Shown here: piece by piece, positions 11,334 through 23,720 of the stretch
Layout: the number at the start of each line of letters is the position of its first letter
Numbering within the stretch: position 1 is the stretch's first letter
DNA from: Bactericera cockerelli
Taxonomy: Eukaryota > Arthropoda > Insecta > Hemiptera > Triozidae
NCBI GenBank assembly: GCA_024516035.1
Contig: CM044959.1
Span: 32,798,118 to 32,862,117, forward strand
Length of the DNA stretch: 64,000 nt
Direction: 5' to 3'
Program-made: the position numbers and the translations under genes
The notes under the pieces: model-generated
Told to the model about the DNA's origin: nothing
Databases searched by the model: none
The model's input: only the letters and a program-made list of their open reading frames with translations

Positions 11334-14300
11334 ATGAACAACACTATCATACAGTGGAATGTCAATGGTCTGTCATTACATTTAGATGATTTAAAATGTT
11401 TAATAAAAGATTTAAATCCCATTATTATTTGTATTCAGGAAACACATCTGTCACCTGCTTATAATCCTTGTTTAAAAAATTACGAACTCCATAGATACGA
11501 CTTCAATGGCGGGAGTATTGCATGTGGAGGAGTTTGTACTTTTGTGCATAACTCCTGCTTCTCAAAAAATGTTTCTATCAACTGCCCTTTTCAATGTTTA
11601 GTTGTACAAGTTAAGGTCCCTGGTCTATCACAACTTTTGAGCATTTGTAATGTTTACTTTCCTCCAAATGTTCAATATTTTGAAGATGACCTCACGGACA
11701 TTAAGAAACAGTTAACATCCCCATTTTTAATTGTTGGTGATTTTAACGCACACAGTACTTTATGGGGTGATACAAATAATGATTTAAAAGGAAAAGAGAT
11801 CGAAAATTTTCTCCTGTTAAATAATGATGTTAACCTTTTAAATAATGGTTCTCCAACCCATTACAACCTATCGTATTTAACTCACTCTGCTATCGACCTA
11901 TCACTATGTTCTACTTCGTTATTTCTGGATATTGATTGGGAAGTTACTGAAGATCTGCATAACTCAGACCACTACCCTATTGTTTTATCTCTTCAGGGTT
12001 TAAGTAATCCCTCTCTATCATCCAATAATTTTGATATATGGAACTATGAAAAAGCTAAGTGGGAACTATTTCAATCAAAAATAAATTTCGACTTTATTAA
12101 TTTTAATTATTCCCCGGATAATATCATTAACATCGACTCTATCATTGATGCAATGAATAGCAACATTTTGAGTGCTGCGAAAGTTGCGATTCCATTGAAA
12201 AAAATTTCAACACATAAAACATCTGTTCCTTGGTGGGATGAGGATGTTAAAAAGGTAATTAGGAAAAGACGTAAATGTTTGAGAACCTTAAAAAGAAACC
12301 CCTCCATTGAAAATAAGATAGAGTTTCAAAAAGCCCGAGCAATTGCTCGTCGTGCGGTAAAATTAAAAAAAAGGGTAGGTTGGACTGATTTTGTCTCGTC
12401 AATAGACCAGTCAACTTCTTCTGCAGAAATGTTCTTCAAGATGAACAAACTCAGAGGAAAATATGTCCCTAGACATATTAATGCTTTACAAGACACTAAT
12501 AACTCGTCTAACCTCGTGTTTGATTCGCATAATATTGCTAATTTGCTTGCTTCTCATTTTTCCTGGGTATCATCCGATAGTAATTATACTCCATCTTTTT
12601 TTGAACATAAAAAGAATTGTGAGAAAAGCCCTATTACATTTTCATTTAGTATAGAGTGGATGCTTATAACTCTCCTATCGAGTTCCATGAGCTTCTACTT
12701 GCCCTGAAAACGTCAACATCAAAAGCATCTGGACCTGACGGTGTCTCTTATATTTTTTTAAAGAATTTGCCCAATGCGCTTCAGAAAATTTTGGATATTT
12801 TTAATTATATTTGGGTATCTGGTGATTTCCCTACATCCTGGAGCAAATCTTTAATTTTACCGCTGCTCAAGCCAGGTAAAGACAGACTGGTGGCTTCAAA
12901 TTACCGTCCAATATCTCTGATAAACTGTTGCAGTAAATTATTAGAAAAAATCGTGAACAAACGTCTCTCTTATTTCCTTGAAAAACAGAAATTATTAAAT
13001 CAATTTCAAAGTGGTGGACGATGCAAACGTTCTACTGTTGATAATTTGGCTTACTTAGAACATGTAGTCGCCACTGGTTTTGCAAAAAATGAATGTACAA
13101 TGGCCCTCTTTTTAGACATCCAAAAGGCGTTCGACTGTACATGGAGATATAAAATAATCAAGAACCTCATGTCACTAGGAATCGATGGTTTTATCCTCCG
13201 CTACTTCTGGAGCTTCCTTTCTAACAGGGTTATCTCTGTAAAATGTAATGGTGTGGTATCGAACCCTCATACGTTAACTAACGGTATAGTCCAAGGATCC
13301 AGCCTATCGCCTCTCCTTTTTGTAGTCTTCCTTAATGAAATGCTGTCTGTTATTAAACTTCCAGTACGAAGTCTATTATTCATTGACGACCTACTAATAT
13401 GTATTAAAGGCAAGGATATAGACAGCATGCAAAACATTCTCCAAACCACTCTTAATGACCTAGAAAGTTGGGCAAACCTTAATGGTATTACTTTTTCAAC
13501 AGATCCTCAGAAGTCAGTATGTATTAGATTTAGCAGGCGTAGGCGGATAGACCCGATCACGCTATACTATGCTGGTCAGAGACTGTGTTTTCTAGACAAA
13601 ACAAAATTCTTAGGATTAGTTTGGGATTCGAAATTAAGATGGAATAATCATAATTATTGATTATGTCAAATCTCGAGCTCTTTCATCTTTGAATCCGTTG
13701 AAAATAGTGTGTAATTCTAAATGGGGTCTGTCAAGAGCTACACTTCATAAGTTTTACTGTGCCTACGTCTTAACCATTTTTGATTACGGCTGTACAATTT
13801 ATGGCAGTGCTAAGGATCATCTGCTTGCAAAGCTTAATCCGGTTCACCATGCAGGTATACGATTAGTTACAGGTGCTTTACGTACCAGTCCTGTGCCTAG
13901 TCTATACATTGAATCAGGTATACCCCCTCTTTCTATGAGACGAGATAAATTATTAATGAACTATGTTACAAAAATATTTGCTTCACCTCTTAACCCAATA
14001 CATAAACTTTTTTTGAACAATAATTTTTCAGTGGACAATTTTGGGAAAAAACCTGTACCTTTAACAGTTCGTTATAAATTAATTAGTGAATTTCACTCCA
14101 CACTGGTGCAGAACAATATTGCCCCATATAACCCCTGTTTGCCACCTTGGTCTCATCACATGCCTGAAATAGATTTATCTCTATCTGCCCATAAAAAATC
14201 AATAACTTGCCCTATTCAGTTCCGTGTGTTGTTTAATAATATTATACATTCTAAATTTCAAGACCGTACTCTTTGTTTCACTGATGGCTCAAAATCATCT

Positions 14301-15070
14301 GAGTCTACTAGTTGCGCCTTCAGCATTGATGGTAGTATTCATTCCAGTTCCTTGAGTAGTATAAATAGTATATTTTCTGCAGAGCTTATCGCCATATTGC
14401 TTTGTTTGGAAAATATCTCTGAGAACAATGATTATTCTACCCCATCTACTAGATTTTTGATCATCAGTGATTCTCTTAGTGCTCTAACTGCACTTGGAAA
14501 TATGTTATATATTCATTATATAGTTTCAAAACTACATGACATGTGGAAAGAGCTCACACTCAAAGGATTAGATATCTCCTTCATTGGTGCCCTTCACATT
14601 GCGGTATTGAAGGTAATGAGATGGTTGACAGAGCGGCTTCCCGTCCTACTCACCCTTCTCAGAGGAACCTTTGCGCTCCTGATGATATAAAACCACTTAT
14701 TATATGCCTAATACAAGATAAACTGAAGAAATACTGGAATTCTATTGATCCGAATAATAAGTTAAAGAGAATTAAACCCAACATAGGTGTTTGGCAGTCT
14801 AGCCACAGATCGAGTAGAAAAGAGGAAGTCATACTATCTAGAATGCGTATTGGACATACTTTGTTAACTCATGGCCATTTATTCCGAAGAGAAAGCCCCC
14901 CTGACTGTGAATGTGGAGTTCAACTCACAGTAATACACATCTTGGTATGTCCTGTACTCGCCCCTATTCGAACATCTCTATCTCCCACTCCATCTCTTGA
15001 AGATGATAAAAGCGGGATAGATTCTCTGATGCTATACCTGAAGAGAACCCGTCTATTTAGAAAAATTTAA
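11334..15070 (+). pseudogene. ORF2 (endonuclease, reverse transcriptase, RNase H) of the I-like element, three frameshifts
   Basis: The probable start is the ATG at 11334 (NNTIIQWNVNGL). An APE-type endonuclease comes first, with IQETHL, a GDFNAHSTLWGD block and SDHYPIVL. The RT follows, with ASGPDG, NYRPISLINCCSKLLEK, FLDIQKAFD, a VQGSSLSP block and a catalytic box read as FIDD (13379-13390) instead of the usual FADD/YADD. RNase H has DGSK, SAEL, SDSL and CPSHCGIEGNEMVD. A late cysteine/histidine cluster (CECG...HILVC) follows. The frame changes at about 12650, 13655 and 14585; each upstream frame stops soon after. All domains are present, so only small indels separate this from a complete ORF. 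The enzyme would nick target DNA and copy its RNA in place. Confidence 0.88.
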
Positions 15071-15137
15071 CTTGGAATATGTGCGAATGACCACTGAAGT
15101 TAAAGCACCCAAATTAAAAAAAAAAGAAAAAAAAAAA

Positions 15138-15147
15138 AGAAAGTAAT
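15138..15147. repeat. Candidate 3' target-site duplication of the I-like element
   Basis: AGAAAGTAAT, directly after the interrupted poly(A) tract, matches 6836-6845. Confidence 0.6.
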
Positions 15148-15336
15148 CAAAATTTATAAGAGTTCAGTTTACAATAAACCTATTTTAATCGGTGCAGTGA
15201 TTACAGTGTTTGACAAAAGAATAGATTTTAGGTACTGTAAACCTCCAAAAGTATCAAAACACCGTTGGTAAAAAGGTGTTGTTTTCAAAAAAAATTGACC
15301 TAAGCTCATGATTGGGTTAAGTTGGGTTAGTTTAGG

Positions 15337-15362
15337 CATAGCGTGTAATTCTACACGCTATG
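15337..15362. repeat. Perfect 11-bp inverted repeat (hairpin)
   Basis: CATAGCGTGTA, loop ATTC, TACACGCTATG. It ends 5 bases before the SINE target-site duplication. It is not followed by a T-run that would suggest a terminator. Confidence 0.85.
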
Positions 15363-15367
15363 GTGTA

Positions 15368-15587
15368 GGTATGGAAACCACGGAGGTCGAAGCCGACCTC
15401 CGTAGCTCAGTGGTCAAGAGCATTAGTTGCTGACCCGGAGGTTGCGGGTTCGAATCCCGGCCGGAACGGAAAATTTTAACCGAGATTTCCCGTTTCAGGA
15501 ATGGCATGGATGTAAAGGTAAAGTGCCCTGAAGTGATGCGAAAGCGGTTTCGGGGCACAACTACTTAAAAAAAAGGTATGGAAACCA
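15368..15587 (+). mobile_element. Complete tRNA-derived SINE with 13-bp target-site duplications
   Basis: GGTATGGAAACCA at 15368-15380 recurs at 15575-15587 and brackets a 194-bp body ending in A8. The head holds a pol III A-box-like TAGCTCAGTGGTCAAGAGC and a perfect B box GGTTCGAATCC. The acceptor and anticodon stems do not pair properly, so it is a tRNA-like promoter and not a tRNA gene. The body opens with a small foldback, CGGAGGTCG-AAGC-CGACCTCCG (15381-15402). Transcription would be by RNA polymerase III with retrotransposition by a LINE in trans. Confidence 0.85.
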
Positions 15588-15867
15588 TTTTTGAGGCACC
15601 GTATTTATGACTGAGTAAACGAATAGACCCCCCCGGTTTTGAGTATTAAGAGTAGACATAGAGATGTTATATATTTTTGTACGAGTTGGTAAGATATATC
15701 GATCGATTTTTTTATATCAAATATTAACATGATAATATTAGCAGTGCTTTTAATATATAATTTCCATATTTCTCATACTGCTACTAATGATTGTGATTCA
15801 AAAATTAAAGATAAGGGGAAAAAGTTCGTTAAAGTTACATTTAATTAAACTTCTCACACAGAATGTT

Positions 15868-18800
15868 TAAAAAAAAAAAATTTCCCTCTTTCCTTGGAAA
15901 TTTTTAATTTTTCCCCAACCTTAAAAAATTTTTTTTTTTCAGAAATTTTTTACCCTTTTGGAAAGATCTTCGGAGGGGTTTAAAAAAAAGTTTTCAAAAA
16001 AAACAGAAAAGAAAGTTTTAATTTAAATTTTTTTCCAACCTTGCATTTTTCCCCCCCCCAAATTTTTTTGGTTTTCCGTTTTTTGGGGGGTTTTTCCCCC
16101 CCTTTAAAAACCCCGCTGTTGGAACCCTTGCTTGGGTCCGGATTCCAATTCTCGGGGCTTTTCCCCCCTTCCGATTTTTTGTTAAAATTTTGGGGAAAGA
16201 AGAAAAGGCGAAAAGGCTTTTTTAACCCCCAAAACTTTAAATTTTAAAAAAAGGGGTTAAAGTTGGTTTTTAAATTTTGGGCCCCGGGCCTTGGGGGAAA
16301 AAAGAAAAATTTTTTTTTAAAAATTTAAATTCCCCTTTTAACTAAAAATTTAGTAAGGAAAATGAACCAAATTTAGGGGGAAAAATTTAAAAAATTTAAG
16401 GTAAAAAATAAAATTGAATTTTAAAGGGTTTTTTTTGGACATAACCAAAAATTTTTAAACAAATTTTGGAAATTTTTAAAAATTAAATAAAAAAATTGAT
16501 AAATTCCCCCAAGGGGCCCACCGAAAAAGGAAACCAAATTTTCGAAAAGGTTTGCCCGTTTTCCCTTTTTAAACTTTTAAAAAATTTTTGGTTTAGAAAA
16601 CCCGAAATTCCCGGGGGGAAAAAAGGGAGAGACCGGAAAATTTTTGGGGGAAAACCAAAAAGAAAATTTAAAATTAAATTTTAATTTAAAAAACAACCCA
16701 AACTTTTGTTACCCCAAAAATTTTATAAAAAATTTTTGAAAAAACCCTTTTTTTAATTCCATCTTTTTTTTTTCCAAATTTTAAAAAATTTTAAATTGTG
16801 AGGTAATTTTTTTTTATAAAATTTTTAAAAAATATAATGACTCTTGAAAAATTTCCAAAACACCCCAAAAATTTTAAAAAACCCCCCCAGGGTTTTGTTA
16901 TTTCCCGTCGGAAAAAATTGGTTCCCCTTTTTAAAACTTTCCCCAACAAATGGCCCACCAGGCAAATCGGAAAACCCGTTTCCCTTTTTAAAAACTTTAG
17001 ACCCTTTTCGGGTTTTTCTTGGAAAAAATACCCCCAAAAAAAAGCAAAAATTAAAAAAAGGGAAAATGTTTTTTCCTTTGGGAATTTTAAAAAAGGAAAA
17101 AATTTGGGAATACTTTTACTTAAAATTGGTGGGAAAATTCCCGGGTTCCCACCCTTTTTCATTTCTTTTTTTTTTCGTTTTTTATATATTTTTAACTTTT
17201 TTTTTTTTTTAATTTTTAAAAATTTTTCAACGTTTCCTTTTTTGTTTATTTTAAATTTTTAAAAAAAAAAAAAAAAAGTTTTTTTATTTATTGGACCGAA
17301 AAACTTAACTTTGTCAATTTTTTATGTAATAAAAAAAGGGAGGATTAAGACTATTCCGGGTTTTTAAAAAAGGGGGTTTCCAAGGAAACCCTACCCGGGG
17401 CCCCGGTTTTCTTTTGTTTTTGGTCATTTGGGAAAATTTTCATTTTATTTTTTTTAAAAATTATTTTTAAAAAAAATGAAAATTTTAATTTTTTTCTCTT
17501 TTGTTTTTTTATGGGAAAATTTTTTTTGGGAACCTAGGGTTTTAAGGCCCGGGGCCAATGATAAAAAGTTGGGATTTTTCTTTCCGGGAAAAGGGGGGAA
17601 ATGGGGGGCCTTGGGGGGGGGAGTCAAATTTGGGGAAATTTTTGTTTTGAAAATGGTTATTTTCCTGTTTAAAGGAGCCTTGGCTTTCCTCCAAGGATTG
17701 GTTTGGGGGGGGTTAAAAAATTTTTGGAAAAGTAATTGGGGGGTAATCTAAACCCTTTTGAAAAGTAATTAAAATACTTTGCATGGGTAAAAAATTTTAA
17801 CAAAACCCCCCTTTACAAAATTTAAAAGGTTTTTAAAGGGGGGTTTTTTGGGGGTTAAAAAAAATTGGGGGTTGGGAAAATTTTTTTGGAAAAAACCCAA
17901 AAAAAGTTGAAAAAAAATTTTTTTTTTTTTTTGCCCCAAAAAAAAAGTTTTTCTTTTTAAATTAAAAAATTTTAATTTTTTATTAAAAAATTTTAAAATT
18001 TTAAAAAAATAAAAAAAAAAAAACAGAAAATTTTTCCCCCAGAAAAAAAGGGGCAAATTTTCCCCCCTTTTTTGGAGCCCTCCCTCGGTTAACTTTTAAA
18101 AAAGGGGGGGGGATTTTTTTTTAAAACCCCCCCCTTCCTGAGTTTTTAACTAGGAAATCTTTAAACCCTTTGGTTTTTTTGGTTCCCCACCACAAAAAAA
18201 GGAAGGCCCCCCAAATGATTCATTTCCCCAAAAATTAAAAGGTACCCCCTCCCGGGAGCTGCTTCAAGTCAAGGGCGTTTTTAAATTTCGGTTTTTGAAA
18301 GCGGGAAAATAGTCAGGGGTTTCAGGTTCCATCGGAAAGGGTCCCTTCCCAAACCGGCCCCCCAAAAAATTGACCCTTTGAACATTTGGAAAAGGGGCCT
18401 TGGGGCCCCGGGGAAAATAGTTTTTTTTGGGGGAAAATTTTGGGGCATTTACCCCCCAAATTTAGTTTTACAAAAGGGGGGAATTGAAATGGTTTTTAAA
18501 CCCCTTTAGGAAAAATTTATAAAAGTTTAATTTAATTAAATTTAACCAACCAAAATTATAAAAAATTTTTTTTTCACCCCCTAAGGGGTTTTGGGGCCAA
18601 CTGGGAGGGGGGGGAAAAATTAATTAATTTAAACAAACTGCTTTTTTTAACCCAAAAAATTTAAATTTAAATACTAAACAAAAAAAGTTTTTTTTTAAAA
18701 AACTAATTTTTTTCTTTGGTTCCCACCCCGGGAGCCATAAAAAAGGTTTAAATTTTTAAAGTTTTGGCAGGTCTAAATTTTACCCCCGTAAATAATTAAT

Positions 18801-20865
18801 TTTTTTTCCCCCCAAAAGGGGAAGGGGTTTTTTTTTTGGGTAAAAAAAAAAATTTTTTTTCCCCGACAATTTTTTAAATTTCTGGATTTTTAAATTTGGA
18901 AAAAATTTTTTTGGCCTCTGTGGTCAAAAACCCTTTGGAAAAAAATTTCGGAAAAATTTTAAATGTTTTTGGGCACGTTTAAAAGGATATTTTTTAAAGG
19001 GTCCCAAAAAGGGTTTCCCCTTTTTGAAAGAGCCCTTTTCCCCACCCACTAACCTTTTTTCTTCGTTTTTAAAACTGGAACAAAAATTTTTTAGTTTTTT
19101 TAAAAAATTGATTTCCCCTTTTTCCCTTATCAAAATTTTTTTCCCTTTTAAAAGTAGTTTTTTAAAATTTAAAAAAGCCCCCCTTTAATTTTTGGGGTAC
19201 ATTTTTTTTAAATTTGGTTTAATATTTTTAATTTAACCAAAAAAAACACAAAAAACCCTTTTTTTTTTAAATAAAAAATTGAAAATTTCCCCAAAAATTT
19301 TGGCCCCGGGAATTTGAAAAATTGGCGGGCCCCAAGGTAAAAAAAATTTTCCTTTTTCACCCGGTATTTTTGGGAAAAAAATTTTAAATTTTTTTGAAAC
19401 CCAAAAACCCAAGATTTTCCCCGTAAAAAATTTTTTTTCCTCTTTGTTTTTTAAAAATTTTTAAATTTTGTTTTTTTGGGAATCCGCGGTTTTACTTTCT
19501 CCCTTTTTGGAAAATTTCCAAATTTAATTTTTTTTTTTTAAATTTTAAATGTTTGTTTGTGATTGGAGTCAAGGATTTAGGTAAACCTTTTGGCGGTGTT
19601 AATTTTTTAAATTTTTCAAAAAAATTTTGGGGGTAATTTTTATTAAACCTTAAAAGATTTTAAACCAAAATAAATTTATTTTTGGGGGAAAATCCATTGA
19701 AAAAGTTAACCGGGATATTTTTGGGACCACAAACCCACAAAATTTTTTTTCAAAAACCCCCCCTTGGTTTTTCAAATAAATTAAAAGGGAATTTGGCCAC
19801 TCCCCCTCCCAAAAAAAAAAAATTTAGCCGAATTTTCCAAAAGAAAAATGGGGGGTTTTGAAAAAACTTTTTGGGAAGGGCCAACCAAAAAAAACAATTA
19901 AAAAAATTTTTTTACCATTACCTTTTTAAAGAAAAAAAAAAGTTTTTTTGTAAAATTTTAAATAAAATTTTAATTTTTTTTTTAAAAGTTAAAAAAAAAT
20001 ATTTAAAAAAAAAAAGGGGGAATTTTTCAAAAAAATTTTGAAAATATTTCATTTAAAAGGGGCTAAATTTGGGGCCCCCATTTTAAAAGGCCCCCGAAAA
20101 TTTGAAAAAAAAAAAAAGTTGATTTTTTTTTTAATAGAAAAAGGGTTTTGAAAAAATTTTGCCAATTAAAAATCTTTTTTTCCCCCCCATTTCCGTTTTT
20201 TTCCCCCTTTCCCCCCCCCCCAATTTCCCTAAAAATTTGGAAGGGGCCCCCCTTCCCAAAGGAATTTCATTTTTTCCCTTGAACGGAAAGACCCAGGTTT
20301 TTTTTTACGTCTTTTTCTAAGGGCCAAAATTTTGCTTTCGGTTTCCCAAACCGGCCCCACTGTTTATTTAAAAATTTTTTTCCTTGCCCAAAAGCCGGGA
20401 AGCCCCCCGGTTCCCAAACCCCCCCCGAAAAAAATTTTGTATTTAAAAAAAAAATTTTTAAATTTTTTTAAAAAGGGAAAATTTCCGGGGGTCCCCAAAA
20501 AATTTAAAGCTTGAAAATATACCAAAACCAAAAATTTTCTTTCCTTTTTTTTTCCAAAAAATAAAACAAAAATTAACTTTATTTTTGAAAAAGACCCCAA
20601 AAGTCCCTTTTTTAAGGGATTTTTAAACAATTTTTTTTGGGAAAAAACCGGTTTTTCCCCAAAACCCGGGGGGTTAAAAAAGATTTGGGGGGGGCCCCAA
20701 ATTATAAATTTGTTTAAATTTGTTGGGGCTTTGCCAGAAACCAAACCTAAAAAATGTTTTAACTTAACACCGTTTTTTGGCCAAGAATTTTTTTAAATTT
20801 TAAAAAAAAAAAGGGCCCAAAAAAGGGGGTTTTTAAAAGTTGCTTTTGGCATTTGGGAACCAAAA

Positions 20866-20902
<37 letters not shown>

Positions 20903-21660
20903 CCCCATTTTTTTTTTTTCCAATAATTAAAAATCGTAATTTTGACAAAAAGGGTTTCCTTACGGTTCCTAAATAAAAACCCCCTTCCAAAAATTTTTAA
21001 AAGGGTTTTCCCCGGCCCCTCGTTAAAATTTAAATCCAACAGGGTTTTTGGGTTAAGAAAAACCACAAAAGCACCCCAACCAAAGGCCCCCTTCCCCTAA
21101 AAACCCCTTTTTTTGGAAGGTGCAGGGGGTAAGGTCAACACCTCCACAAAATGCAAGGAAGGTCTCAAATAATTTTGGTTTTTTTTTAAAAAGGGCATAA
21201 TTTAAATGCCCATTTTGTTATTTTAAATTTTTTTAATCAAAACCCCCTGATAAAAAACCCAACCTTAAAACCACGGGGTTAAAAAAGGAAAGTCCACCCC
21301 CTTTCGTTTGAAGCTACCATGTCGAATCAAGGGACAGGAAAGACCTAACTTCTTTTGGGGGCCCCCAAAAATCATCTCCCCCAAACCGCGAATATATTTC
21401 CCCCTCAAAAAAAATTTTTTTTTTTTTAAATCAAATAGAAGCTGGGGAAAATTTTTTTGGGTTTAAAAGAATTTTTATTTTGGGAATTGAAAATGTGATT
21501 TCATCTAGCTGCCCCTTTTCCCCTAACATCAATTTCCTGGGTTTTAAAGGGTTTTTCCCTATAAAAATACTAATAAAAAACCGAAGAAAATCTGATTCCT
21601 TGCTTTGTATTATGGGGAAACCCAAATTTTAAAAATTTAAAAACCTTAACAAATACAGAA
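15868..21660. other. Apparently corrupted sequence: exaggerated homopolymers, no trustworthy genes
   Basis: From about 15868 the sequence becomes a string of A, T, G and C runs of three to thirty bases with almost no alternating dinucleotides, including a T33 at about 20870-20902. Reading frames here (for example near 16837-17262 and 17476-17751) are made of Lys, Phe, Pro, Gly and Asn runs with no domain. Texture returns to normal gradually around 21.4-21.7 kb. I read this as poor consensus, not biology, and call no gene in it. Confidence 0.8.
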
Positions 21661-23045
21661 ACCGTTCTTTGTTCTCTAACCACCAACCACGATTTTAAAA
21701 AAACCCAAACCTAAAAGGAATATTTTTAACTTACCTTTTTAAAATTTCACAAAAGAGAATCCAGCCTCACCCCCGGATAGTCCCAAAAGAAAACTTATAT
21801 AGGTAACTTCAGCATAAATTTGGTAAACACAAATCACATATTTTCACCAAAGTCCTTAGAAAAAAGAATTCACAGATTTTACTGAGATAAAAACCCAAAA
21901 ATTTCCGGTAAACTCTAACGGATGTTTCGAAAGTTTTTCCCTAAGAAATTGAAAGTACTTAATAGGAAAGGTAATTTCTGAGGTAAACGGGAAACTGAGT
22001 TCAATTTTTGTAAAATACAAGAGATTTTTAGCTTTTTAATTGGTATTAATACAGCAGTTTTGGTATTTATTTAAAATTTAATTTGTTATAAATCATTTTT
22101 AAACACAATAATTTTATTGAAAGTAAAAATTAAAAAATATACTTATAGGAAAAAAGTTTTTTTTTTAATAAATAGATGATCAATTATTTTATTAATTTAT
22201 TTCCTTAAGAACGTCAAAAGAGAAAAAAAAATTACCGCGAAATAGAAAAGAAAGTGTGATTAGCGCATTCGAACATTTTCAAATAGAAACTAGAACCGAA
22301 CGATAACTATTATTTGAATAAGTACAATTTGGACTAAAGAAAAGGCAAAAACTGGAATTTCTCTAAAAATTCAAGTTGCTAAAGGTTAGGTACAACAAGA
22401 GGATACCACACATAAAGAAAGCATCCAGGAAGAGGAAAAAGGCTCTTATGTACCCAATAGGATCTTCCTTATGTACTAATAATTAAATCAAATGTGAGCT
22501 TCGTCGGAAAAGCAACCCTAAACATGGGATGTTATAAGGTCGAAAATGGAATATCACAGAATCTCGTTATTCAAATGCTTTCAATAAGCTTTTCCTATTG
22601 GTTCATATGAAAGCGCATGGTCCCCCTTCATTTTCCTCTTCCAAAATGTTTTCCCACTTTTCCTAAATATGGAGCTTTCAGGAAAATAGATAGCAGGAGA
22701 ATCCCTCACTCACTCCCCTGCTCCCCCTCTTCCCTTCTCTCTCTCTTTATATCCTTCTCTATCATCCATTTTCTCTTGTTTACATTTTTATCTCAATTTG
22801 TAAAAGATTGATCTTTCTCAATTTTTTCAATGTGAAAATAAAAAATTGAAATAAAATAAATTATTATGTGTACATTCTGACATGGAGAAAAAGAAAAAGA
22901 TAATTTTTACAAATAAAGATTATAGCTGGTAGTTATATTGAAGAAAATTATATCACAAAATTAAGTAATAGGTACCTACTTTGATTTTCTCCAGACGAGA
23001 ATCGAACGCGGTACAAAAATACTATGGAATAGCAATAAAGAATTT
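21661..23045. other. AT-rich non-coding stretch of normal texture
   Basis: No gene, RNA or mobile element is recognisable. A fragment near 22990-23015 resembles a degenerate tRNA B box on the minus strand, too weak to call. A pyrimidine-rich segment at 22620-22790 has an open frame without domains. Confidence 0.5.
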
Positions 23046-23059
23046 TTAAAACAGAATTT

Positions 23060-23400
23060 TGGGCAGGATACATTTTGATGAATTGATCATAATATTGACA
23101 AATTTGAGGTTACATTTTTGGAAAATTTGAGTAGTATACATTGAGAGTTTTGAGAAGGATACTTTAATTATTTTGGTTAGGATACATTTTAAGAAATTTG
23201 AGCAGGAAACATTTTTGATCAGGCTACAATGAGAATTTTGAGAAGGATAAATTTCGAGCAGGATATACATTGCAAATTTGGAACAGAATACATTGAGAAT
23301 TTTATCAGAATACATTTTGAGAATTTTGAACAAGATACACTTGGAGAATTTTGAGCAGAATACATTGGAATTCTGAAAAGTATTCTTTTCAGAATTCCAA
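23060..23400. repeat. Degenerate tandem repeat, unit about 27-30 bp
   Basis: Variants of GAATTTTGAGCAGGATACATT recur about a dozen times. Further units lie at 23655-23720 beyond a unique insert. On the minus strand the repeat creates an artificial 142-codon frame with recurring SKILKCIL-like blocks, which I do not regard as a gene. Confidence 0.75.
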
Positions 23401-23402
23401 TG
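23363..23402. repeat. Perfect 18-bp inverted repeat with 4-base loop
   Basis: CATTGGAATTCTGAAAAG (23363-23380), loop TATT, then its exact reverse complement (23385-23402). It lies at the end of the degenerate tandem array. It may be a foldback formed during repeat rearrangement or an assembly foldback. Confidence 0.9.
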
Positions 23403-23720
23403 AAAAGAATACTTTTTCTCCAGAAACAGTCTACCCACTATTGAAACCAAGCAAAAAGGTGTGATCATGGACAACGCGAGGGCTCAGCAAGAAAGATATC
23501 ATGAAGATCAAGCGAATCTACAAGTGCGGCAAGAAGTGAGCTCCTGCCCCACTCAGGCTGCAGAGGAAGCCGGGAAAGAGAGAGAGAAGGAATAAATAAT
23601 GAGAAGGAAAGAGAGAGAGAGAGAGTTTAACGGAATTTTCATAATTTGAAGCAATGTGCGCAGAATACATTTGAGTACTTTAAGGAGGATACAGTTAGAA
23701 TTTTGAGATTTTTGAGTACG

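Larger units (their letters stand above)
6846..15137 (+). mobile_element. I-like non-LTR retrotransposon, degenerate, with a nested MITE
   Basis: The element is a two-ORF LINE. In order it has a 5' UTR (6846-7101), a gag-like ORF1 with a CCHC knuckle (7102-8497), a long inter-ORF region with tandem repeats and a nested 1.86-kb DNA element (8498-11333), ORF2 with endonuclease, reverse transcriptase and RNase H (11334-15070), and an A-rich tail (about 15113-15137). The RNase H domain after the RT and the endonuclease start IIQWNVNGL suggest the I clade rather than jockey, which lacks RNase H. Flanking AGAAAGTAAT copies support an insertion of this span. Both ORFs carry frameshifts, so this copy as assembled cannot be autonomous. 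Clade assignment comes from domain order and remembered motif style, not from a tree. Confidence 0.8.

Noticed and set aside
15394..15466. Possible tRNA gene
   Set aside because: A and B boxes are good, but acceptor and anticodon stems do not pair, and the segment is the head of a SINE with target duplications and an A tail.
16837..17262. Overlapping reading frames of 120-140 codons on both strands
   Set aside because: They consist of Lys/Phe/Pro/Gly runs in corrupted homopolymer sequence, with no domain.
23046..23474. 142-codon minus-strand frame
   Set aside because: Translation of a degenerate tandem repeat; the recurring SKILKCIL-like blocks reflect the DNA unit.
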